Below, in pieces: positions 36,703 through 46,430 of a stretch of DNA of 64,000 bases. The position numbers and the translations under genes are program-made. The stretch covers positions 47,699 through 111,698 of the forward strand of contig CAVGIV010000001.1 in NCBI GenBank assembly GCA_963629395.1. The letters are read 5' to 3'. The notes beneath the pieces are model-generated. The model had not been told where the DNA came from. It worked only from the letters and a program-made list of their open reading frames with translations, and searched no databases. How positions within the stretch are numbered: position 1 is the first letter of the stretch; every line of letters begins with the position of its first letter. The stretch is from CAG-791 sp963629395. GTDB lineage: Bacteria > Bacillota > Clostridia > Lachnospirales > Lachnospiraceae.

Positions 36703-37836
36703 TCACCTCCCAACAAGCTCCAGCTTACCCATTCCCATATCATACAACCTCCCCTGGTATCTTGTACACTTACACACATGGGGAGCAATCCCAAGGCTCA
36801 AGTCTCTTTGGTGCTTATGCTGGTCGTATATTTTATGAGAAAGTGTTGTGTGAAATACATCGTCTGCGATATGAACAGCATCCTCGCCATATACACTATA
36901 CAAAATTGTCTTGGACAGAAAACCAGCTCCGCCTCCTATCCACACAATCCCATCCGCAGCTCTTCCTCTTCCGAATCGGCTGTAAAAATAATCGTAGCAA
37001 TCTTCCTGGAATTCATCCAATGCCTCCTGAATATCCTCCACTTTATAAGGAAAGAGCTGACCATCAATTGTCAGATCAAACAGAACCTCCGTCCCCGGCT
37101 TCAACGCCTCCCGCAGTGTCGGAAGCGGTTTCTCCTTTCGTTCCAGCGAATAGTCGATCTTCTGACACAGCGTCAGCTGCTCTTCCGGAATCGGTTTGCT
37201 ATCTCCCACTACCAATCCAGACATCACAGAATTCACTGCATCTTTCGACTTGGTCTCCGGCCGTTCCAGCGTGTGAAATGCCTGCATTTCCAGACGCTGC
37301 GTTTCTGCCTGCAGGTAACTGTTTCTCTTTCCGCCGCGAGAGGCTGCTCCATCTAACTCATTCAGAAGCCGCTCGTAATCTTCCGACTTTCTCTTTATCT
37401 CATGAACCAGAAGCGCCGTTCGCATCATTCCCTTCAGCGTACTGCCCGGAATATAAGCCATCCCGTAGGAATCCTTGCAAAAGCAATTTATTTCCTTAGG
37501 CGGCGCCCCATTCCCATTCGGCTTGATAAAGGCGTCCCCCGCATCCAGGGTATAACTGATCCACTTCTGAACTCGTGCCTTATCTATGTGCTGTTCCATT
37601 AACCAACCGGCAAGGGATGCTCGTTTGTCATCGCTCAGCATAAACGAAGCGAATGCACTCTCCTTATGAAGCAGACATATATCCCGAATCATTTTCTCCT
37701 GATTTGGAATCATCACCGGCGACTTCATTCCCCCATATTGAATGTATTCTTTTTTCCCAATGATCCGGCCACTGCCCACATAAATGGGAGCAAGAGCCGT
37801 CAGCTTCATGGTGTAGTGCTGCAGATAATCCTTCAT
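36703..37836 (-). CDS. csm5: Csm complex RAMP protein Csm5
   Basis: 377 residues from ATG 37836 (AGGTG just upstream; a GTG nine bases earlier is possible). RAMP fold with YTMKLTALAPIYVGSGRIIG at the N-terminus and the glycine-rich YIPGSTLKGMMRTALL loop that marks Csm5/Csm3-type proteins. It caps the crRNA 3' side of the type III-A complex and helps crRNA maturation. Last csm gene before the leader; csm4 ends nine bases upstream. Confidence 0.92.
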   Translation of the reverse strand: MKDYLQHYTMKLTALAPIYVGSGRIIGKKEYIQYGGMKSPVMIPNQEKMIRDICLLHKESAFASFMLSDDKRASLAGWLMEQHIDKARVQKWISYTLDAGDAFIKPNGNGAPPKEINCFCKDSYGMAYIPGSTLKGMMRTALLVHEIKRKSEDYERLLNELDGAASRGGKRNSYLQAETQRLEMQAFHTLERPETKSKDAVNSVMSGLVVGDSKPIPEEQLTLCQKIDYSLERKEKPLPTLREALKPGTEVLFDLTIDGQLFPYKVEDIQEALDEFQEDCYDYFYSRFGRGRAADGIVWIGGGAGFLSKTILYSVYGEDAVHIADDVFHTTLSHKIYDQHKHQRDLSLGIAPHVCKCTRYQGRLYDMGMGKLELVGR

Positions 37837-37845
37837 GCTTCTCAC

Positions 37846-38757
37846 CTATATTTCTGCAAAGATCGCCTTCGCATATCGATAGACAGGATGTGAGCCATCC
37901 ATTGCTACATCATAGATGTCTCCCTTAAATCGGTGCTGAAAGCACGATCCAGCCTGCATGGTAAATAAATCTTTTTTCTTGCGCTGCTCCGGTGCATAAT
38001 TCTCTGACAGGACAAACCCTGAGCGCTTCTGCAGCAGATATGAGCTGCCCTCCAGAGCTTCCACCAGTTCTGCTTCCTGCGGAAGTGCTGTTGACAGTAA
38101 GAGACTCCGGCCATTTGCTTTCTTAGCCAGCAGTTTTTCCAGGTCGGCCGTATTTTTTCCGTATTTAAAATCGAACCTTCCTTTTCCGCTGGATCTCTTT
38201 CCGCCGATCCCTGTAAAGGAAAGACTCATCAGGAGATCCTCTGCCAGATACAAATCCGCAGCATCTTCGTAGGCGAGGATGCAATACAAGCCGCAGCCCT
38301 TTGTAAAGCGAAAATTACCGACCACATACGGCAGTGTATCATCTTCTCTGCGTACAGCTGCCATCACCTGACTACTCTCTTCTCCCAGTTCGTCGAGCTC
38401 CCATCCCGACTCCGGCATTGCACCATTCAGATAATCAGGAAGCGCCGAAACCGGGATATACTGCAACTTTTTATAGCGCTTCTTCTGAATGGAATTCCCT
38501 GCATCCTTTGGCTCAATATATACCATCGGCTTTGGAAGAAAATATTCCTCCCTAATATATGGAAAGGCATCCGACAGCAGCAGCGTCCCTGCCTTCATTC
38601 TCTGATACAGTTCCTCTGCCTGCCCACTCTTCAACGCCTCCAGATACAGGGCAGAAAACAATGTATCCGCACAGAACGATTTTCCGGAATCACTAAGTGC
38701 GCCATTCCCAAAATGAACAGGAGACGTGAATTCCAGCTTACAGATCTTGTAGTTCAT
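37846..38757 (-). CDS. csm4: Csm complex RAMP protein Csm4
   Basis: 303 residues from ATG 38757, with GGGGAG about four bases upstream; the longer frame would run into csm3. MNYKICKLEFTSPVHFGNGA and SFCADTLFSALYLEAL are typical of Csm4, and LSFTGIGGKRSSGKGRFDF is the Gly-rich RAMP motif. It binds the crRNA 5' tag and docks Cas10. Lies 28 bases after csm3. Confidence 0.92.
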   Translation of the reverse strand: MNYKICKLEFTSPVHFGNGALSDSGKSFCADTLFSALYLEALKSGQAEELYQRMKAGTLLLSDAFPYIREEYFLPKPMVYIEPKDAGNSIQKKRYKKLQYIPVSALPDYLNGAMPESGWELDELGEESSQVMAAVRREDDTLPYVVGNFRFTKGCGLYCILAYEDAADLYLAEDLLMSLSFTGIGGKRSSGKGRFDFKYGKNTADLEKLLAKKANGRSLLLSTALPQEAELVEALEGSSYLLQKRSGFVLSENYAPEQRKKKDLFTMQAGSCFQHRFKGDIYDVAMDGSHPVYRYAKAIFAEI

Positions 38758-38785
38758 ACTTCTCCCCGAAACTTGAATCACCTTT

Positions 38786-39463
38786 TCAGATTTCAGCCAG
38801 TAAATCATTGCAGGCATCTACTATGGACTCATCCACGTCACCAACAACCGTCTCCGCATACAAATCCTTGAAATTCACCTTTCCATAGCCTCTCGAACCG
38901 CTGCCGCCAAGATAATCGTACTTCATCATCCGCAGTCCGTCGCACAGAAGCTTAAAGTCTTCCAGTATCTGGTCCTCTGCATTTTCTGCATCACTGGTCT
39001 CATAGACCAGATTCATTCCAAATTCTGCTCCACGAATCACGCGCTCAATCTGTCTTGGATTTGCAACTGCAGTAGCCCGATTGATAGAGTTCTCAAATTT
39101 CACCTCAACAGGATGTGAAATATTGTAGCGAGACAATTCTTTCTTGTTCTCTTCTGTCAGGTACATATCCGTGAATAACAGCCTGCCCGGCCTCGGCTTT
39201 CCATTCGCTGCCGTGCCAAAGAGACTGGCGATGCATTCCGCATCCTGATCCGGCTTGGATGCAAAGGAGACATTGTATTTTTTCGCAAGCAATGAACGCA
39301 TTTTTCCCTTTAAGCTGCTGCCCGGAATAACAGGATCTCCCGTCTTCTGATCCTTGATGACCGGAGAATCTACCGCACCGATTGCTGCAAATGCGCTGCT
39401 TCCGCCGATATGCAATCCGGTAACAACCTCTAATATTCCTGTGATTTCAATCTTTGCAAACAT
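38786..39463 (-). CDS. csm3: Csm complex backbone RNase Csm3
   Basis: 225 residues from ATG 39463. Forms the crRNA-binding backbone and cuts target RNA at 6-nt steps. Catalytic Asp32 is present in AIGAVDSPVI; VIPGSSLKGKMRSLLA and the C-terminal YLGGSGSRGYGKVNF are conserved RAMP elements. Starts 14 bases after csm2. RNA cleavage ability therefore looks intact. Confidence 0.94.
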   Translation of the reverse strand: MFAKIEITGILEVVTGLHIGGSSAFAAIGAVDSPVIKDQKTGDPVIPGSSLKGKMRSLLAKKYNVSFASKPDQDAECIASLFGTAANGKPRPGRLLFTDMYLTEENKKELSRYNISHPVEVKFENSINRATAVANPRQIERVIRGAEFGMNLVYETSDAENAEDQILEDFKLLCDGLRMMKYDYLGGSGSRGYGKVNFKDLYAETVVGDVDESIVDACNDLLAEI

Positions 39464-39477
39464 GATCCCCGTCCCTC

Positions 39478-39894
39478 TCAATCATCCTTTTCCACATAGA
39501 ATTTACGAAATGCAACCAAAGCCTCCATATACCGGCTGAACAGAATGAAGCCGCTTCGTTTTCCCTTAATTTCATTAAGCAGCGGAAAAACCTCTGCAGT
39601 CTCCAGGAAGCTCTTTACCTGCTTTTCACGTCCTGCTTCATAGTAAAAATGCACCTTCATATAGCTGATTCGAGCCACAATGTCTGAACGGAGTGTCTCC
39701 CCCGGTTCATTTAATACGTCGTTATAAATATCCGACACCATGGACAAAAGGCCCCGAATCTTCGATGTTGTTACAATGCTTGTGCTCTTTTTCCCGTTGG
39801 GCAGCACTCTCGTATTCTTCTGGATCAACTCATTAATATGTGCTTCGGCCATGTCCACATAATTCGATTCATTGATCTTGCATTCGGTTGTCAT
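39478..39894 (-). CDS. csm2: Csm complex small subunit Csm2
   Basis: 138 residues, all-helical, from ATG 39894 that overlaps the cas10 stop by four bases; a longer in-frame extension lies wholly inside cas10. KKSTSIVTTSKIRGLLSMVS matches the Csm2 helix that lines the target RNA. Identification rests on length, helical character, that block and position between cas10 and csm3. Confidence 0.88.
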   Translation of the reverse strand: MTTECKINESNYVDMAEAHINELIQKNTRVLPNGKKSTSIVTTSKIRGLLSMVSDIYNDVLNEPGETLRSDIVARISYMKVHFYYEAGREKQVKSFLETAEVFPLLNEIKGKRSGFILFSRYMEALVAFRKFYVEKDD

Positions 39895-42272
39895 GTTTCC
39901 GCATCTCCTTCCCGCTCTCTTGTCAGGTATACATACAGATAAATCGCACTGATCAGCTGCCTTCTGTCCTCTGCGCTCAATGACCATTCATACATTTTCT
40001 GTGAAAAGCTTCGATAGGCCAGCCGCTCCACTTCCATCTGTTCCTTTTCCTGGCGGCGGTTTTCCTCCGGCTCCATCCTTGACAGAAAATATACAAAGCG
40101 TGCGCGGTTAAATCTGTTTTTGCTGCCTGGATTTTCTGCAGCCTCCCTGCCATAGTTTTCCTCTGCTTCGCGCAGCAGGCCCAAAAGGTGATATAAAAAT
40201 GCTTTTCCTCTCTGCTGCGTCACCGTCATGTACTCATGGACAACTCGATATTTGTCCTGTAATACCGATTTTTGGTATACATCCCAGGAATATCTGCCTT
40301 CCCGCTCAAACAATGTAATGGCATTCTTCCCTTCCAGCTTTTTGGAATAGTCCTCCAGCTCTGCCGTTTCAACTGCCATTCGATTGATGGGATAGGAGCT
40401 GTCGCATAAACCAACCCCGCAGGAGATTGTAAGCGTCCCTTCTGTGTATCGTTCAAACGCATTTTTCAGATCTGCCGCCGCATCCAGCACATCGTTCCAG
40501 GCACCCACCAGAAACACATCATCTCCGCCGGAATACACGACACACAGCTGCCGAACTCCGCCATCTGAGAATGTATTACTCTTCCCTTTTTGGAGCAGCT
40601 GATTCAAATGCAGTTTAAAGAACAAGGACAACTGTCTGGACAAAGCAGCCGTTCTTGACAGGGTGGCGTATCGCCCTCCCTCCTTGTCTCTTCGAAAGCC
40701 ATTCACAAAGGCATTTCCCAAATTGTCGACATCCCCGCGAAGAACCGCAAGCCGCTTAATCCCCTCTGCCTTTTCCGCAAGTGTCTCAAACGCATCCCCC
40801 GTTTGATGGTTGCCGACCCAAAGCTTTGTAGTAACGTGCTTACCCGTGCATAGCTGATTCTTGGTATAGCTGCGCACGTAGGTGTCCCGTTCCATCAACT
40901 GCCGGAGCTTCTTCTCATTCCCAGCTGTCAGATATCTCTCCCCAGGCAGCGGAAGCGCCTGGTCCTGCGGGTCTGTCATGACGATGAAATAATCCTGATA
41001 CAGGATTTCCGCAGACAGGTGATTCAGTGCAGAACAGATTCTGCATCTTCCCTCGCCATCCAGCTCATCGTCTGTACGGCGACAGATCTTACACTCCCGC
41101 TTGCCACTCATATGAATATGGTTCAAGCTCAGAATATCTTCTGCACGGTACCGATGGCTTTTCTCCATCGATATTTGTCTGGAGACGGTTCGGAACAGCT
41201 CACTGTAGCTTCCCTCTGGTTCATTTCGAAAGTCATTAGCACTGCAGGCCGCATAGCCGCCGGCAATATACAGTGCAACACCGAACTGCTTCATAAACCA
41301 CTGGTTCACATCCTGCCGATGCTGCTCTGTAAGCTGTATTGCCCTGCTCGTATTGGGGAGCAGCAAATAGCAATGCCCGCCGCCGGAATAAATCAGGCAG
41401 GAACGCGACAGCTGCAATCGCATGAGCAGCTCGTCGAGAATGTGCTCCATCAGAATTTCCAGATAGAAGCTGCGTGCCCGAAGTCCCTTTAAGGCCCCTG
41501 CACTGCTGATGGTGTAAATGAATTTCTGAATGCCGGACACGTCCATGGAATACAGAAGGAACGCTTTCGTTCCCCACATCCTGTCGGTCTCACCGGAGAA
41601 AAAGGCTTTCTTATAATCCGATATGCCTTTTGACTCACAATACTGATACAGGCACTCCGAGATGGCTGCAGTCAGCTTCACATGGTCATATAAGGAGATA
41701 TCCGCCAATTCTCTCCGGCTGGTGGATGACGGAATATAGGACAGATTCGCCTCCAGAACAGACAACAGGGAGCTGATGTATTCATCGCTAACCTCCAGTC
41801 CCTTCAGATTATCGCGGATACGGTCCAGTACGCCGGTATAGAAGGATTCATCCATATCAACCGTTTTTTCTGTCGGATATGGAATATCTTCTTCCGGATT
41901 CAATACATGGTGTGCATAATGCGACTTCCCATGGTTGTTATTTAGAAGATTGAATACACTGTCTAACGGAACTGCCTTGTCAAATCCATCCTCCGCTTCC
42001 ATGGCTTCCCGCCGATCAACTGCAGAAGCCACATTGTCCGCATAATAAGTGATGTACGCCAATGCATCCGATGAAATTGATGCGCTTCTTAGGTTTGATC
42101 CATGATGATAGCGAACGCAATTCAGGATATCGCTATCCAGCTCCAGGGAAATTTCTTTCAAAAAATCATATCCGCTCTGGCTATGATTTCTTCCATCTCC
42201 TGCACGATACGCAACCTTCCCTATGTCATGCAGGAGTCCCCCTATAATCAGCTTGATTTGTCGGTCATCCAT
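39891..42272 (-). CDS. cas10: Type III-A effector Cas10/Csm1
   Basis: 793 residues. N-terminal HD nuclease with LLHDIGKVAYRAG (His15, Asp16), first Palm (about 235-375), zinc ribbon with Cys394, Cys397, Cys410 and Cys413, second Palm with LRGDVDNLGNAF (about 511) and the cyclase motif SGGDD (581-585), then a helical C-terminal domain. On target RNA binding it should cut single-stranded DNA by HD and make cyclic oligoadenylates by GGDD, which feed Csm6. Both active sites look intact. Six bases after cas6. Confidence 0.95.
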   Translation of the reverse strand: MDDRQIKLIIGGLLHDIGKVAYRAGDGRNHSQSGYDFLKEISLELDSDILNCVRYHHGSNLRSASISSDALAYITYYADNVASAVDRREAMEAEDGFDKAVPLDSVFNLLNNNHGKSHYAHHVLNPEEDIPYPTEKTVDMDESFYTGVLDRIRDNLKGLEVSDEYISSLLSVLEANLSYIPSSTSRRELADISLYDHVKLTAAISECLYQYCESKGISDYKKAFFSGETDRMWGTKAFLLYSMDVSGIQKFIYTISSAGALKGLRARSFYLEILMEHILDELLMRLQLSRSCLIYSGGGHCYLLLPNTSRAIQLTEQHRQDVNQWFMKQFGVALYIAGGYAACSANDFRNEPEGSYSELFRTVSRQISMEKSHRYRAEDILSLNHIHMSGKRECKICRRTDDELDGEGRCRICSALNHLSAEILYQDYFIVMTDPQDQALPLPGERYLTAGNEKKLRQLMERDTYVRSYTKNQLCTGKHVTTKLWVGNHQTGDAFETLAEKAEGIKRLAVLRGDVDNLGNAFVNGFRRDKEGGRYATLSRTAALSRQLSLFFKLHLNQLLQKGKSNTFSDGGVRQLCVVYSGGDDVFLVGAWNDVLDAAADLKNAFERYTEGTLTISCGVGLCDSSYPINRMAVETAELEDYSKKLEGKNAITLFEREGRYSWDVYQKSVLQDKYRVVHEYMTVTQQRGKAFLYHLLGLLREAEENYGREAAENPGSKNRFNRARFVYFLSRMEPEENRRQEKEQMEVERLAYRSFSQKMYEWSLSAEDRRQLISAIYLYVYLTREREGDAET

Positions 42273-42278
42273 TCCCTG

Positions 42279-43028
42279 TCAACTCCTTGTTCCCTGAACC
42301 AGTTCAATTGCCCCCATTCCAAGAGAGGTTTTAATGCCTATCCCTGAATATTCTCCAAATCGGAACAGCATCCTGGCAAAATTGCACATCGTATAACTTC
42401 CGCCTATTCGCAGCGTCATCTCACCGGCAAAAGCAGGGATTCGAATTCCCTCCAGACAAAATACCGTGCTGTGAAGCCGATATCTTGCCACTGTTGTATT
42501 CTGTACCAGCTGTTCCAGGGTGTCCTCATCCTTCATACTATCCTGCTCATTAGATGCGTCATATTTATTCATTAAATTACTATAGACGCTACGAATATCC
42601 GGATAATTCAGATACTGTCCATTTCGCTTGAAGGCTGCCGGCGTCACAAAACGAAGGGAAATATACTTGCCGTTATTTCCTTCATAAAAAGTCTGGGCCA
42701 GCTCTGCCTCTGACAGCTCCAGATAATTCTTCTGGCCAATGCTCAGATACGTCTCGTGCTTTTTAAGATCAACTCCATCTCTTCGAAGCAGCGTATCTCT
42801 GAGGATAATCGCTGATGCCTTCTCATTTAATGCAGTGACGATCCAATACCAGTCACCTGCTCTGCGTTCCAGATGCTGCGTATAAGGATGCAGCTTCGAT
42901 TCGTGCAGCTCTTCCGCATACTCCCGCGGAAGCATTTCCATCAATGCACCGTGAAAGGTCGATGCCATCTGATTGGAAATCTCCAGACTTCCTTCCAATC
43001 TCATTTCCAGTTTTGAATACACGGTCAT
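42279..43028 (-). CDS. cas6: CRISPR pre-crRNA endonuclease Cas6
   Basis: 249 residues. Ferredoxin-like RAMP with a C-terminal Gly-rich loop GEYSGIGIKTSLGMGAIEL, the signature of Cas6, and an N-terminal HGALMEMLP helix with a His that could be catalytic. It cuts in the repeat to leave the 8-nt ACGGAAAC tag. First gene of the locus, directly behind a promoter; cas10 follows after six bases. Confidence 0.92.
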   Translation of the reverse strand: MTVYSKLEMRLEGSLEISNQMASTFHGALMEMLPREYAEELHESKLHPYTQHLERRAGDWYWIVTALNEKASAIILRDTLLRRDGVDLKKHETYLSIGQKNYLELSEAELAQTFYEGNNGKYISLRFVTPAAFKRNGQYLNYPDIRSVYSNLMNKYDASNEQDSMKDEDTLEQLVQNTTVARYRLHSTVFCLEGIRIPAFAGEMTLRIGGSYTMCNFARMLFRFGEYSGIGIKTSLGMGAIELVQGTRS

Positions 43029-43048
43029 TCACCCGACCTTTTATCTAT

Positions 43049-43077
43049 TTTATACAATTTCAAATGATATTTTCTAA
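43049..43077 (-). promoter_or_regulatory. Candidate promoter of the cas6-cas10-csm operon
   Basis: Minus-strand TTAGAA (43072-43077), 17 bases, TATAAA (43049-43054), about 20 bases before the cas6 ATG, in an A/T-rich gap. Likely drives all cas genes. Confidence 0.55.
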
Positions 43078-43121
43078 AACCACTATGTTGATTTTACCAT
43101 CGAAATGCTATATGTAAACAT

Positions 43122-43152
43122 AAAAGGCATCCATCATTTCTGACAGATGCCT
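43122..43152 (-). terminator. Intrinsic terminator after the MutS-like gene
   Basis: Minus-strand stem AGGCATCTGTCA / TGATGGATGCCT (imperfect) followed by TTTT, about 50 bases after the MutS-like stop codon and upstream of the cas promoter, separating the two units. Confidence 0.7.
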
Positions 43153-43202
43153 GACATTTACTTTAAACAAATCTTTTATGTGATGCAGGTACATGATTGC
43201 AC

Positions 43203-44900
43203 CTACTGCTGCCCCGTCAGCATCTCATAGGTGACGCCGTATTTGACGGCAATGTCATGGGCATAGGATTGCCCCTGCGGCGGTGCCTCCACGACCTTAA
43301 AGGAGCGCCTTCCCTCCTGGCTCTGTACGATCAGCGACGCGGCCTTATCCTCCCCGGACAGACCATTCATCTCGTCCAGATCCATAGCCAGCTTATGCAT
43401 ATGCGTATTGTAAATGGTGCGAATTCCCTTTTTTAAAATAGCACGGATCGAATCTCTTGCGATGAAATATCCCTCCTCAAAGGATGTCGTGGAGAAGGTT
43501 TCATTGAGGAGCAGAAGGCTCTCACGCGTTGCCTTCCCGTAGATTTCCCGGAACCGGCTGCATTCCTCTCCCAGTCGTCCCAGATCCATTGTCTTATCTT
43601 CATCGGCAGGAAAGTGCGTGTATATACTGTCCGCCGGATGAAAGGAAAACACATCTCCCGGAACATAGATTCCGCCCTGTGCCAGGAAAAACAGCTGCCC
43701 CACCGCCTGTGTGATGGTGGTCTTGCCGCCGCGATTCGCTCCTGTCAGCAGATAAACACGGCGCGGCGCATCAAATTCCAGATCATTGGCAACAATGGTC
43801 TCCCCCTGCTCGCAGACGGCAGAGGCAAGCTTTAGATTGTAGATTCCCTTCGCGTGCATAGTCCGGCTCTGTACCGGTTCCTCTGCGATCTGTGCCTTGC
43901 AGAAGTGCATTCCATGCGCTGTGAGCTTCTCGAGATACTCTGCCCATCGAATGTAATAAACAAACTCCGGAATCAGATCCGTAATGTCGGTTATAGTCAC
44001 CGATACATAGCGGTTAAGCATATCGCGCAGCCGCCTTACCAGGATACTCAGCATATGGTTGGTGACACGGTCCATATAAGAGGTAATGTCCCCTGCCGCA
44101 TCTCCCTGCGGAATGGCCGCGATTCCAGGCATAGGAGCTTTTATCCTCGCCGCCTTTTCCATGGAGGCCGATATCTGCGATGCATTTACGCCAAATGGGT
44201 GGAAGCGGTAATTTTCCCTCCACTGCGTCCCTTCCTGAATGGCGTCCTTCCCGGACATACGTTCGCAGAAATTACTGAGGGCTCCTGACTTGGTAAAGGC
44301 GCGGTCATTCACCGAAATGAGGCCAATCCCTGTTGCCTCGAAGCGCTCGTTGAGGTTGATTCCCACGGTCACACTCTTGAGCGTTGAGGTGTCGGCCTTC
44401 ATTTGAGACACATCCTGACTGAGCTCCTCAAACCCGTGGTCATGGTAGATCTGATCCACATAGTCCTTTAGCCGCAGCAGTCCCTCCGAATGCAGATCCG
44501 CTGCAGACAGGCACTCATAAATTGCCCGGACGCAGCGGATGTAATCCATCATGTCGTCCAGCCTGTGCAGCAGATCCCAGATCGTAGAGTTTTCTTCAAA
44601 CTCCCGCCGAATGGTTCCGTAATCCCGCAGGAAATTGATCTGGTCGAGAATTTTCAGGATATCCTCACGCATCCCGGGATGCTTATAGATATCGTCGAAC
44701 ACATCGCACCGGTAGGCCGTTACAGCAGGATCCGAGGTCATCCGGGACATAATGTGCAGAATCATATTCTGCTCCTGTTCCTTCGCCGTCACGGCCTTGA
44801 GGATGCTGTCCATTCCCAGATCATGTACCGTCTCTTCTGAAAGTGTCTGCGTCTGCAGCTCTGTATCCGAAGGGTTTAACAGACTGATTTTCCGAACCAT
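43203..44900 (-). CDS. MutS-related ATPase without mismatch-recognition domain
   Basis: 565 residues from ATG 44900 (AAAGGAG seven bases upstream). Helical core resembling MutS domain III (about 25-340), then the MutS-type ATPase with Walker A LTGANRGGKTTITQAVG, SLLLLNETFSTTSFEEGYFI (Walker B and signature) and YNTHMHKLAMDLDE. The N-terminal mismatch-binding domain and any Smr domain are missing, so this is a MutS-like family of unknown role rather than MutS1 or MutS2. Bounded by intrinsic terminators on both sides, so monocistronic. Adjacent to the CRISPR operon but separated by a terminator. Confidence 0.82.
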   Translation of the reverse strand: MVRKISLLNPSDTELQTQTLSEETVHDLGMDSILKAVTAKEQEQNMILHIMSRMTSDPAVTAYRCDVFDDIYKHPGMREDILKILDQINFLRDYGTIRREFEENSTIWDLLHRLDDMMDYIRCVRAIYECLSAADLHSEGLLRLKDYVDQIYHDHGFEELSQDVSQMKADTSTLKSVTVGINLNERFEATGIGLISVNDRAFTKSGALSNFCERMSGKDAIQEGTQWRENYRFHPFGVNASQISASMEKAARIKAPMPGIAAIPQGDAAGDITSYMDRVTNHMLSILVRRLRDMLNRYVSVTITDITDLIPEFVYYIRWAEYLEKLTAHGMHFCKAQIAEEPVQSRTMHAKGIYNLKLASAVCEQGETIVANDLEFDAPRRVYLLTGANRGGKTTITQAVGQLFFLAQGGIYVPGDVFSFHPADSIYTHFPADEDKTMDLGRLGEECSRFREIYGKATRESLLLLNETFSTTSFEEGYFIARDSIRAILKKGIRTIYNTHMHKLAMDLDEMNGLSGEDKAASLIVQSQEGRRSFKVVEAPPQGQSYAHDIAVKYGVTYEMLTGQQ

Positions 44901-44991
44901 CGATGAGCTCCTTTCCATACCGATTATCCCCTCGTATTTCCAATCAGCTCTTGCTCCCATGATGGCAAAAATCCGTACAACTATCAAGTTC

Positions 44992-45027
44992 ATAAAACAA
45001 AAGGCATCTGCCGTTTCCGGCAGATGC
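44992..45027 (-). terminator. Intrinsic terminator after the DUF4143 ATPase
   Basis: Minus-strand GCATCTGCCG / CGGCAGATGC perfect stem with a GAAA loop followed by CTTTTGTTTT, about 40 bases after the stop codon at 45067. Confidence 0.85.
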
Positions 45028-45066
45028 ACAATAATCTTCTTGAAGTTCAGCGAATCAGTGCAGGCT

Positions 45067-46386
45067 CTACATTGTCCGCAGCAAAAATGCCATATACAGT
45101 GGAAGCGTCAGCACTTGCCCCATGCGACCCACATTGTAGTCCCCCAGTTTAATTGCGCTGTTTACATGGTATTTTTCCGGATGATTCAAAATAGTTTTTG
45201 TGCTCTTGATGTTGCCGGTCGCCGCCTTTACCTCCACAAGTGTGCATTCGCCCCGGTACCGAATCACAAAATCCACCTCCAGCCCGGAATCCTTATGATA
45301 ATAATAAAGTTTTCTACCCATCTTTGTAAAAACATCCGCAATCAAATTCTCAAAGACAGCGCCTTTGTAGCTGTAGAGCTTGCCCTGCAGAATGTCGTAT
45401 TGCGTACCATCCTCCAGCATGCTGACGAACAGCCCCATATCGCACATGTATACCTTGAATATATCCTTTTCAGCATTGCCATCCAACGGCAGCTCGGTGA
45501 TGGAAAGGTTATAACATCGAGAAATAATCCCCGCATCCTCAATCCATTGCAGGCTTCCGGCATAATTTGCAGCTGTAGATCCTTTTCGAACAACAGAATA
45601 CTGAAATTTCTTATTTTCCTTGGCCAGCTGGCGCGGAATAGACTGAAAGCACTCTTTGATGCGTGTCTTATCTTTCTTTTCAGCGTACTTTACCATGTCA
45701 TCTTCATAAGAACGCACGATATCACGCTGAATGCGCAGCACCTCGTCCATCTGTTTGCTGTTCACAAAGGTCTGCACTGCATCCGGCATTCCGCCAACAA
45801 CGGCATATTGCAGCATGAGCTGTCTCATGCGGCTGTGGAGCGCATCCGGTACCGGTGTTTCCGTATCCAACGCCTTTTGCAGCATATCAATGACCAGTTC
45901 ACTAACCCCGTTTGCCCACAAAAACTCCTCAAAATCCAGCGGATACATATCAAGCACGGTTTCTGAACCCACCGGAACCGATTTCGGCTCCCTGCCATAT
46001 CCTTTCACTCCGAGCAGGGAACCGGTACCGATCACATCATAACGTCCGTCGATCCGAAAAAATTTTAAGGCCGTTCGAGCATCAGGACATTCTTGTATCT
46101 CATCCAATATCAAGACAGTCTCTCCGGCTTCAAAAAACGCCTCTTTCCCCAGCAGTGCAGAAAGCAGCATGACAATGTTGTCGATATCCAGTGATCCTGC
46201 AAAGACAGAAGCATAGTCCGGATTTTCAAAAAAATTCAAATACACCACATGCCGGTAACTCTTCTTGGCAAACTCCAACACGGAATAAGTTTTCCCGCAC
46301 TGCCTGCATCCCTTGATGATCAGCGGCTTGTGTCCTGATGTATTCTTCCATTCCATCAGCTGCTTTTCTATTTTGCGTTTCAGCAT
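45067..46386 (-). CDS. AAA_14/DUF4143 ATPase
   Basis: 439 residues. Walker A in IIKGCRQCGKTYSVLEFA (near 23-40), Walker B VLILDEIQECP, sensor VIGTGSLLG, then a DUF4143 domain (about 200-400) with LYYYHKDSGLEVDFVIRYRG, a PD-(D/E)xK-like E-VDFV block followed by VEVKAATGNI. This very common archaeal and bacterial family has no settled function; nuclease-like residues suggest DNA or RNA binding. Complete length. Its 5' region has three spaced direct repeats (46431-46516). Confidence 0.85.
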   Translation of the reverse strand: MLKRKIEKQLMEWKNTSGHKPLIIKGCRQCGKTYSVLEFAKKSYRHVVYLNFFENPDYASVFAGSLDIDNIVMLLSALLGKEAFFEAGETVLILDEIQECPDARTALKFFRIDGRYDVIGTGSLLGVKGYGREPKSVPVGSETVLDMYPLDFEEFLWANGVSELVIDMLQKALDTETPVPDALHSRMRQLMLQYAVVGGMPDAVQTFVNSKQMDEVLRIQRDIVRSYEDDMVKYAEKKDKTRIKECFQSIPRQLAKENKKFQYSVVRKGSTAANYAGSLQWIEDAGIISRCYNLSITELPLDGNAEKDIFKVYMCDMGLFVSMLEDGTQYDILQGKLYSYKGAVFENLIADVFTKMGRKLYYYHKDSGLEVDFVIRYRGECTLVEVKAATGNIKSTKTILNHPEKYHVNSAIKLGDYNVGRMGQVLTLPLYMAFLLRTM

Positions 46387-46430
46387 CGCAGTTCCCTCCC
46401 GTCTCTACACCCAGTACACCACGAAGCAGA

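Noticed and set aside
39895..39987. N-terminal extension of Csm2
   Set aside because: It lies wholly inside cas10 in another frame; the ATGA overlap start at 39894 gives the normal Csm2 length.
45067..46386. DUF4143 ATPase as a CRISPR accessory gene
   Set aside because: Two intrinsic terminators and the MutS-like gene lie between it and cas6; the family is ubiquitous.
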